Assembly: GCA_003024985.2 (NCBI GenBank)
Contig: PXIH01S0015918.1
Length of the DNA stretch: 12,861 bases
Reading direction: 5' to 3' (one strand)
Source of the DNA: Euperipatoides rowelli
Lineage: Eukaryota; Onychophora; Udeonychophora; Euonychophora; Peripatopsidae
Shown piece by piece: positions 1 to 8,551 of this stretch. Each line of letters begins with the position of its first letter. Within the stretch, counting starts at the first letter, position 1. Both the position numbers and the translations under genes were made by a program. The notes under the pieces are model-generated. The model was not told the origin of the DNA, made no database searches, and worked only from the letters and a program-made list of their open reading frames with translations.

Positions 1-74
1 GGCTATTGCACAAAATATGTTAGGATTTAATTAATAGTATGGTATAGTAAATAGCACATCGATTTTTAACACTT

Positions 75-1010
75 ATGACACTAATTATAACAATAAATCA
101 GATTGTTAAAATCTTGAATAGAAATAATTATAATGGTTGTTTTAAAAAATCAACAGTGAATATTCAAATAGATCCTATTATTAGAAGATCGAGTTGTAAT
201 ATCTTGACTCAAACAGATTTTGTAATGGATTATTTAAAGGATTTCCAAAATATTACTACTAATAAATTAAATAAAATTGAAATTATTTACCAAAATATTA
301 TTATTGATAATTTTAAAGAAATTAATATCTGATTTAATATCTAAGTTATCTCTAGCAATTATAGGGAGGATTTTAATCTGAATTCACAAGAATTTAATCA
401 GTATTGTAATAAAAAAGAAAATGACACAATAATTATTATAAACTCCAATCTCATAAACAATTCAGATAGATCATTAGCTATTGATTCCTCTGATAATAAT
501 GATTTACTTATAAATAAAAATATTAAAACAAATGTTAAGAAGAAAGGAAAATCCTCTATAAAACTTAAGAAGTCCATAGATGCTCCTGATAAGGTAATTG
601 AGATAATGGAAACAAAGGACAAAAATAAAAATTCCTGTGGCTTGGAGCCACAGGAATTGGATAAATGGTCTGTTTAAAAATTGGATATGCCATCAATAAA
701 TACAACTATATGAAATAAAAAGTTAGAAAATAGATTAATGTCTATCTCAAACTCAAATGTTGATGACATACATACAAATTCAAAGAATAGATATATTAAC
801 ATTTCTAATAGATCAAAAGGTAATGACATAATAAACAATGGTAGATCAAATAAGAAAAAAGGTAAGATTGCCTTATTTTTGACACATTTTGTACCAAATA
901 TGATGACTACAAATATTTTTGATTTTCTATTGTAGGATTTATTTAGTTTAAATAGATTGGTTACGAGATTCAATATAATCCACTGTTTTTTTTTGTCTAA
1001 TTTCTGGCAT
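75..1010 (+). pseudogene. Broken N/I-rich ORF region, possibly a decayed LINE ORF1-like protein
   Basis: Three open stretches follow each other on the plus strand in different frames. The first (75-332) ends at TGA. A second frame (from 271, stop at about 675) continues with similar composition and is rich in Asn, Ile, Lys and Ser. A third (738-935) ends in a hydrophobic segment containing KKGKIALFLTHFVP. After its TAG, the frame reads on with LVTRFNIIHCFFLS. The spacing of a short beta-like strand, a helix and an 'R-F-x-x-x-x-x-F' strand resembles the RRM-like domain seen in ORF1 or gag-like proteins of some non-LTR elements; this is inference from pattern only. No catalytic motif is visible. 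The composition alone could be explained by AT-rich non-coding DNA. I would treat it as dead and its family as unproven. Confidence 0.25.
630..658. repeat. Perfect 13-bp hairpin with 3-nt loop
   Basis: The left arm AATTCCTGTGGCT (630-642) and right arm AGCCACAGGAATT (646-658) are exact reverse complements around a TGG loop. It is much more GC-rich than its surroundings. It falls inside the second open stretch of the preceding broken frame, close to that frame's stop. It is not followed by a T-run and no role is known to me. Confidence 0.9.
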
Positions 1011-1104
1011 CATAATATTTTAATAAGTAAATTTAGAGGTAATCTTTATAAAATATAATATGAATTATGAGTCATTCAATCCTTTTTCTTTCCTATTGTG
1101 TTAA

Positions 1105-2122
1105 CCTATCATACATCTCTTGATATTTTCTTTGAGTGGTTTGTAGTTTTTGAACCATGCATGCATTGAGTGTCCAAGGTTAAGCATTACAGGTCATCAC
1201 TGGTAGAACACATTGATCAAAATTTTAACCCTTTAGATATAAAAGGAATTGTCTTTTTAAAACGTTATTGAATTTTCCAAAGCACACCACCTATTTTCTT
1301 TCTTTTGTTAATTTCACATATTTAATATTCACTAGTAAATATCAATTGAAACAAACAAAGATGCTGACCTCTTCATTTCCGATACCAATTACTAACACTT
1401 TTGTTGCTGAACATCACTTTGGTTACAGCTATATTCATTTACAGGCCTTCTTTTGAGATAGCTTCACTTTTGTCAATGATCTGTCTTTAAAACAAATAAA
1501 AAAATAGAAGGTTCACCTAGGTTCTATTTATCAGTACAATGTGTTCATAATCTAGTTTTCAAGTGTAGCCTAAAAAACTTTTGGTAGATTGTCATCTTAA
1601 TGAACTCCTTTTGGGATTTGGATTTTGTGCCTTTATATTGATCAAATCAATATAGGCCTACTGTATGTCTTTGAATACCTAGGATCTATAGAGCATCCAA
1701 AACAAATTGAGGGTATTTTGAATCAAAGGCTTTCTCATAGTCAACTATCAATATACTGGCATCTCTTATGAATGACTTCTCATACTACTTAAAGATGGTC
1801 CATAGTGCTAAATACATTTCTGAAACCAGCTTGTTTTTTGGATTGAGCATATCCAATTCTTTGTGCAATGTTTGTCAGAATCTTGATGAAAGTATGACTT
1901 GATAAGCTGATATATCTGTTAACTCTTAATATATATCTTCTTTATCCCATTTGATGTAAAACAAAATTACAACAGTATTACTCCAACCAATATACAGTCT
2001 TTCTTTGTTTAAACATTTTTTAAAACATTAAGCTAGTGTTATTTTTTAGTTATCCTTATCCACTTTTATAATATCAATTGTTTTCTCCTGGTGACTTTCC
2101 ATTATTCATGAATTTTACTGCA
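1105..2122 (-). pseudogene. Non-LTR retrotransposon (LINE) reverse transcriptase, decayed
   Basis: The minus strand carries an ordered series of reverse transcriptase motifs broken by stops and frameshifts. From the N-terminal side: NNGKSPGENN (about 2080-2115); WSNTVVILFYIKWDKEDI (about 1932-1985); a YISL(S)SHTF-like segment; QAGFRNVFSTMDHL (1792-1833); and the palm motif VDYEKAFDS (1719-1745), where the aspartate of RT motif A sits. Further on are D-N-L-P-K-V-F, the counterpart of the 'GD-x-(I/L)-SP-K-L-F' block; a GL-x-MN-x-x-x-TKVM-like strand; QLIFTS near 1340; and KENIKRCMIG (about 1107-1137), as in the C-terminal part of arthropod endonuclease-reverse transcriptases of the RTE/CR1 kind. 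The FADD catalytic box could not be found and appears deleted. No endonuclease domain is recognisable upstream, so the copy is probably 5'-truncated as well as mutated. The element is non-functional. Clade assignment is tentative. Confidence 0.88.
1651..1665 (+). repeat. Composite 15-mer TATAGGCCTACTGTA
   Basis: This 15-mer contains the palindrome TAGGCCTA fused to TACTGTA. Its exact reverse complement occurs at 2984-2998. It lies inside the decayed LINE reverse transcriptase. Confidence 0.9.
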
Positions 2123-2761
2123 TACAATATATACATTATTCTACACAGAAAAAACATCAAACTAGAATGACCTGATTTAACTGTCTGACTTTCGAAATGT
2201 AAATAATATTAAATTCCTATGATTAATATGATAAAGTGCAATATCATCGTTAGCGGGTTTGTTTCAACAATAACTAGACTGATTTTTCAATATTGAGTAC
2301 ATTTAAAGGAACAACTTTATTCTTTCCATAAAATCGTTTCAATCTTACATTTTCGGATTAAAATCTTGAAGTTTACCGATAACATGTAGGCTACTACTAA
2401 AACTTTGATCAGACTTTTACTTTTCAAAAATCAGAATTTCTCATTGCCAGTGTTATTTCTATGATTTTGTGTGTTGCTCCTTTACTCCAGTGTGTCATAT
2501 TAATTATGGGATGTCTGCTGTTATAGAAATTACCCCCAAAAAAAATAACGCTATGTTAAACTAAATAGCATTTAATATGAAAAACAGAGTTTGGCAACTG
2601 TTATAAATAAAAAACATTCAATCAACTATAAAGTTGAAACAGTTCTAAATCATTCTCTTTAAGAATGTATGTTATGAGATATCAAATAAATACTATATTG
2701 AATGCCTATTACATCAGTGTAGTTTTTCCTTGAAAGTCCACTAAATTAGTTCTTCGCCCAT

Positions 2762-2789
2762 CCCCCCCCCCCCCAAAAAAAAAAAAAAA
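2762..2789 (+). repeat. C13-A15 homopolymer junction
   Basis: Thirteen C residues (2762-2774) run directly into fifteen A residues (2775-2789), followed by AATAAAAAATAAT. Equivalently, the minus strand reads T15-G13. The exact run lengths are likely to vary and to be prone to sequencing error. Confidence 0.95.
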
Positions 2790-2983
2790 TAATAAAAAAT
2801 AATCTTGATATCGGTGTGTTTAGTTACATCAGTCTGCATGTTAATTGTTTTTAATCTATATAATAGACAAGTTTAACTAAAAACAGTAGCCTATTATTTA
2901 AATTTTTTCTTTTATTTTGGATATACAGGTATATATAATACATAATTTTTAACTATAAATATACATATTATATAAAAATTATA

Positions 2984-2998
2984 TACAGTAGGCCTATA
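2984..2998 (-). repeat. Composite 15-mer TACAGTAGGCCTATA
   Basis: Exact reverse complement of the 15-mer at 1651-1665, 1.3 kb away in inverted orientation. It is embedded in an AT-repeat patch. A second TACTGTA follows at 3008-3014. Confidence 0.9.
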
Positions 2999-3617
2999 TA
3001 AAATATATACTGTATTTTAGTTTTCTTACAATAAAATATACAATCATGTTTTGGATTTCTTGTGTGTCCTGCTTTTTATGTTATGCGAAAATTTCTTACT
3101 ATTCTTTCGTAATTTTCTTTCTTTTTTTCTTTCTTCTTCATCTGGATCCTAAAAATTGATAAAATATGAAATCTATATATAATCAACAGATAAATGCAAG
3201 AAAGTAAAATAAAATTTTTAAATAAAAAAATATATTAATAGGATTAGTCTTGCGTAAAAAGGCAAACAGAACAATGTAAATATAATTAATAAACAGTGTT
3301 AGGAAATGACTTTCCTCTTGTGGCTATGCTAGAAAGAAAGTTTTATATTTTTAGGTATTTAATCTGCAGTAAGATAGTAAAAAAAAAAAAAAAGCTAATA
3401 AAAATAACATTGTTAAAACATTTATCAAACTATTCACTGAGATCTTTTCTTAAGTACTGTAATTATTAAAATAATATTCCAAACAATAATTATAAGAATA
3501 TAAATGTAAGCAGAAATAACATGATTAAATACACTGAAATTTCATCTTTGGGTGCAAATTTTTACAGCTTCCATTTAGGCTAATAAAAATGAAAAAAAAA
3601 TAAGGAAGAATCTTCTG

Positions 3618-3716
3618 CCACAGTAATATTTGTAGCGTAAGCACAATTTACAACCAAAATTTCACCGTAAGAAGTGGACTCAATGGCCGCCTAATGTCTA
3701 CCACAGTAAAATTTGT
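3618..3716 (+). repeat. 16-bp direct repeat flanking a 67-bp insert
   Basis: CCACAGTAATATTTGT (3618-3633) and CCACAGTAAAATTTGT (3701-3716) differ at one base. The 67 bp between them contains the WPPN-coding fragment. The repeat could be a target site duplication of the length LINE-type insertion produces, or a slippage duplication. Confidence 0.75.
3660..3695 (+). pseudogene. Possible Tc1/mariner transposase fragment (WPPN motif)
   Basis: The plus strand reads FHRKKWTQWPPN, then loses similarity. In many Tc1/mariner-superfamily transposases a tryptophan-rich WPPxSPDLxPLD block carries the third catalytic aspartate. Here the WPPN half is separated by about 250 bp from the DLSPLDFYLWG half that begins near 3952. 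Either the transposase was split by an insertion, or this short match is coincidental or belongs to another copy. The fragment is too short to decide. It sits between the two 16-bp direct repeats at 3618 and 3701. Confidence 0.35.
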
Positions 3717-3942
3717 TATATGTTTTATGTGCTATAATAATTCATTTCCAAGATAAAAATGATGGATTTGAAAAGATCTTTCTTATAATTTATAGCCTAT
3801 TGATATATTTTAGACCTGGACTAACTTATTTTCATACTAAAAAAACTAGAGACTATTTTGGTACAAAATCCTACGAATGCTTGCAGGAGGAGCATGAAAA
3901 TTCACTCAAATATATTTATTAATATTTGTACATGGGCAAATT

Positions 3943-4164
3943 ATGTTATTTGATTTATCGCCATTGGACTTTTACCTGTGGGGTCACCTAAAGGCAATGG
4001 TATATGGCAAAAAGATTAGGTATCTGGATCATTTGGAGCAACGGATACAGGATGCGTGTGCACAAATTATACCCGAGACATTGCTCCGTGTTCATACAGA
4101 TTGGGAGACACGTCTGCACACATGCATAGCGCTACACGGCCAGCACATTGAACACATTTTGTAA
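3943..4164 (+). pseudogene. Tc1/mariner-superfamily transposase, C-terminal fragment
   Basis: The readable frame begins MLFDLSPLDFYLWGHLKAMVY, of which the first two residues are probably not native. DLSPLDFYLWG is the region of the third catalytic aspartate in Tc1/mariner DDE/D transposases. The rest, with LDHLEQRIQDAC and HIEHIL, is the usual C-terminal helix and the ...H-x-E-H-L/I tail of invertebrate mariner-like proteins, ending in a natural stop (TAA). At 73 codons it is only about a fifth of a full transposase. The N-terminal helix-turn-helix and the first two catalytic aspartates are missing. Base composition (CGCGCTACACGG and similar) is clearly richer in GC than the flanks, as expected for a horizontally mobile element. 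It is non-functional. The element's 3' UTR and terminus follow directly. Confidence 0.85.
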
Positions 4165-4463
4165 GAAATAAATGTGAGTTACATGTGATTATAACTTCAT
4201 AATTATTAAAGTTACTGTATGTTAAATCTGATTATACCACTGAGTTTCTCTTCAAATTCTAGCCCTGTTTGATATATCACAAAACCCTCTTCCGATTTGA
4301 AATTTTTGAGTTAGATACAAAATGGCGGACAAGATGGTGGCCGTTCACCTGACACACACCAAAAAGTTTCCCCCTCGGCCTAACATGTCCCTATAATTAC
4401 CAATTCCGGCTATCTATATTCATTTTTATTTTATAAGGGGTGGTAATCTTTTGAATCACTCTG
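4165..4463 (+). mobile_element. 3' end of the Tc1/mariner-like element, with terminal sequence
   Basis: After the transposase stop come about 270 bp of UTR, including a GC-richer block AAATGGCGGACAAGATGGTG (4319-4338). The right terminus follows at 4437-4463 (AAGGGGTGGTAATCTTTTGA and on to CACTCTG). The next two bases are TA, the obligatory target of this superfamily. I looked for the reverse complement of this end upstream and did not find it, so the left terminus is lost, outside the window or too diverged. Confidence 0.7.
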
Positions 4464-4796
4464 TAGATCTGCTTTATTAGTGCTTTCAAGTAAATCAAAC
4501 ATCATTGTGCTATGATGAATGATTGAAGGGTAACAAACCTTACCAATATACAGACATTTTTACTCTTTTATTATATAGATCTGATTTATCAATGCTTTCA
4601 AATAAATCAAACATTGTGCTAGGATGAGTGGTTGAAGAGCAGAAATCCATACCAATATACAGACATTTCTACTGTTTTATTATATAGGTCTGCTTGAACA
4701 AGGCTTTCAAGTAAATCAAACATCATTGTGATAGGATGAGTGGTTGAAGAGTAGCAGCAAACCTTACAAATATACAGAATTTCTACTTTTTTTATT
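4464..4796 (+). repeat. Three-copy minisatellite, ~110-bp unit
   Basis: Copies start at 4464, 4576 and 4685 (unit lengths 112, 109 and 112 bp). Each begins TAGATCTG or TAGGTCTG and contains CTTTCAARTAAATCAAAC, a GATGARTGRTTGAAG-type block, AATATACAGA and a T-rich tail ending TTATATA or TTATTTA. A fourth unit starts at 4797 (TAGATTTTT) but is not recognisable further. The copies differ by scattered substitutions and a 3-bp CAT deletion in copy 2. The first copy begins exactly at the TA bordering the mariner-like end. Confidence 0.93.
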
Positions 4797-5122
4797 TAGA
4801 TTTTTAAAAAATTAGACCACAGATGGTCAGAGGCTTTGCTTAAAGACTCTTCCCCTTAACTTTTCACTCACACACATCTGAATCTAATCCTAAGATTCAG
4901 AAACAAGCTAACATACAATTCCACACAGTCCTTTATTATATCTTACGAATTGGAGAGATATTGAATGACTTAGCAGAGATTCTTTGTTTTGTTTCTCCCA
5001 TTCTTGCAAATGATTTCCCTGCTTTATTAAGTGAATAGGAAATACATTAGCATTAGAGAGTGCCTGAATCAAATAACATATCCTTTGTTTCACTTGCCCC
5101 TGAACATTAATTATCTACCAGC

Positions 5123-5269
5123 ATGAAACAGTCATTCTCTCTTTTCTTCATTTTAACATTATTTTTTTCTCTTTACATCCTTTTCAAATTCTACTACGAG
5201 AAAGAAGAAACAGTGACCATTCCGTCAGTTATGGAGTCAGATGATGCAGTTTCTATGACAATGCTTTGA
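5123..5269 (+). CDS. Small putative membrane-anchored protein, 48 aa (unrecognised)
   Basis: The frame opens with ATG (context AGCATGA) and ends in TGA. Residues 1-3 (MKQ) are followed by a continuous hydrophobic stretch at about residues 4-24 (SFSLFFILTLFFSLYILFKF). A charged, acidic segment follows (YYEKEETVTIPSVMESDDAV). This is the layout of a signal anchor or signal peptide with a short stem, as in the first exon of type II membrane proteins such as Golgi enzymes. The post-anchor codons use G/C-ending triplets more than the surrounding AT-rich DNA would supply. There is no strong GTRAGT donor before the stop, so it is either a complete micro-ORF or a chance frame. I do not recognise a family. 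Confidence 0.25.
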   Translation: MKQSFSLFFILTLFFSLYILFKFYYEKEETVTIPSVMESDDAVSMTML

Positions 5270-5337
5270 ACTTTTTTTTTTTTCACTTGCTAGCTCTAAC
5301 GAGATTTATATAATGTGCATTATTGATTATCTGATAT

Positions 5338-5541
5338 ATGGTTATGGAAAATGATGATCTTCCTTGTACATTAATTCCTTTAATCCAAGAGTTAAATAAT
5401 ATTAGATATTTACTTAGTGGTTCACTAACATTATCAACTATACTGAATTCTATTTTATTTTTATTATGTGTTATCGTGTTAATTGACGTGTATAAAGGAA
5501 CGACTGATTTTTCTTATTTATTGTTGACTACCATGCCATGA
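5338..5541 (+). CDS. Hypothetical 67-aa ORF with one hydrophobic segment
   Basis: ATG to TGA, 67 codons. It has an acidic start (MVMENDDLPC) and a hydrophobic stretch at about residues 34-50 (STILNSILFLLCVIVLIDV). Codon choice follows the AT-rich background. It has no recognisable domain, splice signals or regulatory context. The VMENDD start resembles VMESDD near the end of the upstream 48-aa ORF, which could be a short duplicated sequence or chance. Probably not a gene. Confidence 0.12.
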   Translation: MVMENDDLPCTLIPLIQELNNIRYLLSGSLTLSTILNSILFLLCVIVLIDVYKGTTDFSYLLLTTMP

Positions 5542-6240
5542 CATTTCAATATTATTAATATTAAATGTGTGTTAACATAATTGGCCAATTACGAGAGAGT
5601 AAACAGTGCATATAATGACTTCCTTTACATGGGGAAATTAATGACTATTTATTCAGTTGTATTTATTTTGCTTTTTTACTTATTCTAAAAAAAATACTAA
5701 AGCCATATCGTCGGAATTACTGTGGTTCTGTAATGGTCAATCTTCTAGTTTATTTCAACACTTTTCTGGTACATAAATTCACTGTAAGAAGAAAAAAAAC
5801 TCTTTAAATTAAAGAGATAATGAGTTAATACTTTATGGTAATGTCTCACATTAGGTGCAAAGATGTTACAATGAATAAATGAAAGAAAAGATCTTAATAT
5901 AAGTGTTAAGGAAGTGCAAACTGCACTCATTCCTGTGAATAAATAAACCTTTATCCACTTTTTCTGGGCCTGAAAGGTCCAAGAGAATAATCAACTTCAA
6001 GTATCTTTATTTCACACGCTCAGTTAACTTTGGTCTTTTATTTTCTAACAGATTTGACTTGAAGCATCACTCGATTTTTAACAATTTTTTAAAGTTATGT
6101 CGGCTTAATAGACATGGCAGAAGCAGAATCGTTAAATTACAACCTAATTAAAAGCAATTCTACTGTATTTTAATCACTTTAAAATCATGCAATTATATCT
6201 ATCTGCATTATATACATTTTTTTAAAAAAGGCATATTTTA

Positions 6241-6537
6241 TTATTCCATTTGAAATATAACACTATGCATTGTAACAAATCTGTGTTGAATTACAACTGC
6301 TGGAGTGTGAATCTGTTGTAGAATAAGCAAGAAAGTATGCAATGACAAAGGTAGGCTAGGCTTGAAGTCTGGCTGATTTATTGTAAATAATAAGAAATAA
6401 CAGAAAAGACCCAATAACTGAGGCATACATGTATATTGGTAGGTCTGGTACAAACTCCTTGGGATGACACATGTTATCTCAGCCACAAAAATGCTACCGT
6501 ATATACAAAATAAAAGGCAATCGCTGGGATGACGCAT
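6241..6537 (-). CDS. Hypothetical 98-aa minus-strand ORF
   Basis: This is the longest uninterrupted ATG-to-stop frame in the window. The product is rich in Leu, Phe, His and Gln with no domain I recognise. The DNA contains an imperfect 13-bp repeat, GGGATGACACATG (6461) and GGGATGACGCATG (6526), that falls in the ORF's N-terminal half. The frame stops within a run leading to AATAAAA on the minus strand, so the region could be a 3' UTR or an old repeat rather than protein-coding sequence. Low coding likelihood. Confidence 0.12.
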   Translation of the reverse strand: MRHPSDCLLFCIYGSIFVAEITCVIPRSLYQTYQYTCMPQLLGLFCYFLLFTINQPDFKPSLPLSLHTFLLILQQIHTPAVVIQHRFVTMHSVIFQME

Positions 6538-6703
6538 GACATTCCAACGAATAAGACAAAGAAACTAAAATGTATACTTATTTTATAACTAAAAGTTTAC
6601 ATACATTTAAATTAGGAATGAGTAAATTATAATACATGAATTAATTTGTGTTGCTCCGCACATGTGAAGAGTGCCGGTTGCCTCACGCATTTTTCACAAT
6701 CCT

Positions 6704-6724
6704 ATTTACTATTAAATAGTAAAT
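6704..6724. repeat. 10-bp inverted repeat with 1-nt centre
   Basis: ATTTACTATT and AATAGTAAAT face each other around a single A. It lies next to a small GC-richer patch (about 6652-6690). Function unknown; AT-rich palindromes of this size are common by chance. Confidence 0.7.
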
Positions 6725-7145
6725 GTTCCCAGCGAAAATAAACAATGTGTGACTTATCCAATATATACTCCACATACATGAATCAACGCTAACAAATAAG
6801 TAAAAGATACTCAACTCAAGAAAGACAACCGTTATAGCCTATACTGATTTGTAAATTCATAGATACATAATTAGTCAATATTATTATTTAAATTTTAGGG
6901 ATTAAGTAATTTGTAAATAAAATTTAATATTTATATGGGTGTGAATACACAATGTATAAATAACTATTCTATTCAAAGTTCATTAGAAATTTCAGTTTTA
7001 TTTTTTTAAATAATTGTTTTTAACTGTTCAAGATGATTGTAATACTGTACATTCTAAATATTTTTTAATGTTTTAGCTTTAGTTGCACTGCCAAGAAGGA
7101 AGTTATTTGTAGTATTATTCAAATTGTTATACATAAACAGATATG

Positions 7146-8284
7146 GTATATACCAGGGTAGTCAACTAATTTTTACCTTTGAAGATCTACTTTGCCAGTA
7201 AAAATACATCCATGATCTACTCTTTCAAAATTTGAGGCATTGAGGCATAAGCAGGGACAACTTTAGCCTAAAGTTCCAGGGAAGAAAGGGGAAGCAATAG
7301 AGGGTGAGACCAAATTTGTATGGGTGGAGTGATTAGTTGTGAATATTGATAAGCTTTTTTTTTTTTTTTTGGGGTGTATGGACGTTTTTTTTTTGGGTGT
7401 ATAACCATTTCTTGTTATTTGTGGCAATATAATCCATAATTAATTATAGTAGTATAAAACTATTATATTTAACTCATTGTTATTTAATTACTGCAATATT
7501 ATGGTAAAGGCAGAATTAAGCTTCAGTATAAATTATTTATTTATTTTCCCTTTAATCTATGCTATGCAAATTAACTTTGAATTGCTTAAGATGGTAGCAA
7601 GGTTATTAAAATATAGAAATGTCGTATTTTAAAAACTTTGTGCCAGGTCCAGACAGTATGAAAATAAACAACTTCTCACATTTCAAATGTGCTTTGTTTA
7701 TCTTTGTAGACAGTAGAAAGAAAACTAAGGATTAAGGTATCTCTGCATTTAATAACATAAACCCAAATGTGTTTCCTATTAATTATATTATAGGAATGTC
7801 ATTTCTATTTTGGCCAAGAAGTTGGTTAATTTGTAATTTAAAAGTTATAATTTACCATGTTCTAGATGACATAGCACAAATGTTTTTAATGTTAAAAGCT
7901 CAGATCATTTTTTTTTATCTTTTCCTCAATGGAATCATTTTCATTAAAAGGTAGTAAAATGGTATCACCATTACACTATTTATTAACAATAGAAGAGAAT
8001 ATAGTTGCATAAATATGTATTATTAAAGGATAAGCTTATATTTAAAAAAAAAAATTAAAATATTAGTAATTAGTACAATTACATTAATATAAAAAACTTT
8101 AAATTTATTACTACTGACAACATTTGTTAATAAGAAAACTGTAAAGAATTTTTATATTTGCATAACTAAAATAACACATAAAAAAAGCAAATATTTCATT
8201 TTGGATATATTATCATCGATCAATAATTATTACTCGATTAACTGGTAGATCATGATCGACATTATTGACAACCCTAGTATATAC
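7146..8284. mobile_element. Non-autonomous hAT-type DNA transposon with 8-bp TSD
   Basis: The element body is 7154-8276 (1,123 bp). The left end reads CAGGGTAGTCAACTAAT. The right end, read inward on the minus strand, is TAGGGTTGTCAATAAT. Both are flanked by the identical octamer GTATATAC (7146-7153 and 8277-8284), the 8-bp target duplication expected of hAT transposition. Subterminal CATGATCTAC occurs at 7211-7220 and in inverse at 8245-8254, and another GATCTAC at 7184-7190. The inside holds no recognisable transposase (no BED finger or C-terminal dimerisation block), so it would depend on a transposase encoded elsewhere. Two T-runs (T16 at 7355-7370, T10 at 7385-7394), each followed by GGG(G)TGTAT, form an internal imperfect tandem repeat. 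The first base of the right end is mutated (T for C). Confidence 0.88.
7355..7404 (+). repeat. Two tandem T(n)-GGG(G)TGTAT units
   Basis: T16 followed by GGGGTGTATGGACG, then T10 followed by GGGTGTATAACC. The arrangement suggests a slippage or local duplication event inside the hAT-type element. Confidence 0.8.
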
Positions 8285-8487
8285 TGTATTATCAGCACTA
8301 CATTTGTAGCATATATTTTAGAAATGATAGCAAATCCTTTAGATTAAATCCATTAGAGGTAAATTTTAGATGGTTAGCTAATTTACTATAAGTTTATAAT
8401 ATTAGATTGAGATTAATAGGATTAGTACAATTTTAAAACTAATGAACATCTAAAAAATGTGAAATTATATTAAAAATAAAAACCTAC

Positions 8488-8551
8488 CTGCTATTCTAGA
8501 AATTTCTGCAAAATTTGCCATCAAACTGTTACTATGCTCATTTATCCAGGC
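8488..8551 (-). CDS. Candidate internal coding exon, unknown gene
   Basis: On the minus strand a pyrimidine-containing TTTCCTTTAATAAG could act as acceptor. It precedes 21 codons beginning A-W-I-N-E-H-S-N and ending N-F-A-E-I-S-R-I-A, plus one base. The following ATAGCAG|GTAGGT is a good donor. Exon phase is 0 in, 1 out. The same frame extends upstream to ATGs at 8572 and 8587, so a slightly longer exon or a start exon is also possible. The amino acid mix (Trp, His, Glu, Ala, amphipathic pattern) is unlike translated AT-rich spacer. The phase fits the candidate first coding exon at 11734-11805. I do not recognise the protein family; an alpha-helical segment seems likely. Confidence 0.4.

Larger units (their letters stand above)
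2123..3600. other. AT-rich spacer with no recognised gene
   Basis: No coding motif, RNA gene or transposon end was recognised. The stretch is rich in A and T runs, with a pyrimidine tract at about 3110-3140 (CTTT/TTCTT repeats), an A run at 3380-3393, and an AT dinucleotide-rich patch at about 2920-3015. It may include the rest of the mariner-like element's 5' half, but nothing recognisable remains. Confidence 0.6.
4797..7145. other. Spacer, mostly without recognisable genes
   Basis: Apart from the two short plus-strand ORFs (5123-5269, 5338-5541), one minus ORF (6241-6537) and a small palindrome (6704-6724), I see no transposon ends, RNA genes or conserved motifs. AATAAATAAA near 5938-5947 is a possible plus-strand polyadenylation signal, but no exon leads into it. 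Confidence 0.5.

Noticed and set aside
398-973. Two minus-strand ORFs (398-622, 674-973)
   Set aside because: They are antisense to the N/I-rich plus-strand frames and translate to hydrophobic L/I/F-rich sequence, as antisense of Asn/Lys-rich DNA does.
1268-1456. Plus-strand 62-aa ORF
   Set aside because: It lies antisense to the decayed LINE reverse transcriptase, whose motifs are on the minus strand.
3713-3922. 69-aa ORF before the transposase fragment
   Set aside because: It is in the unexplained ~250-bp insert. It has no recognised motif, and its N-terminal half reads like translated AT-rich DNA.
4908-5093. 61-aa minus-strand ORF
   Set aside because: It has slightly higher complexity than its neighbours, but no domain, no convincing acceptor or donor, and no partner exon.
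7769-7954. 61-aa ORF inside the hAT-type element
   Set aside because: It is hydrophobic with no hAT transposase motif, and is likely a chance frame in AT-rich DNA.
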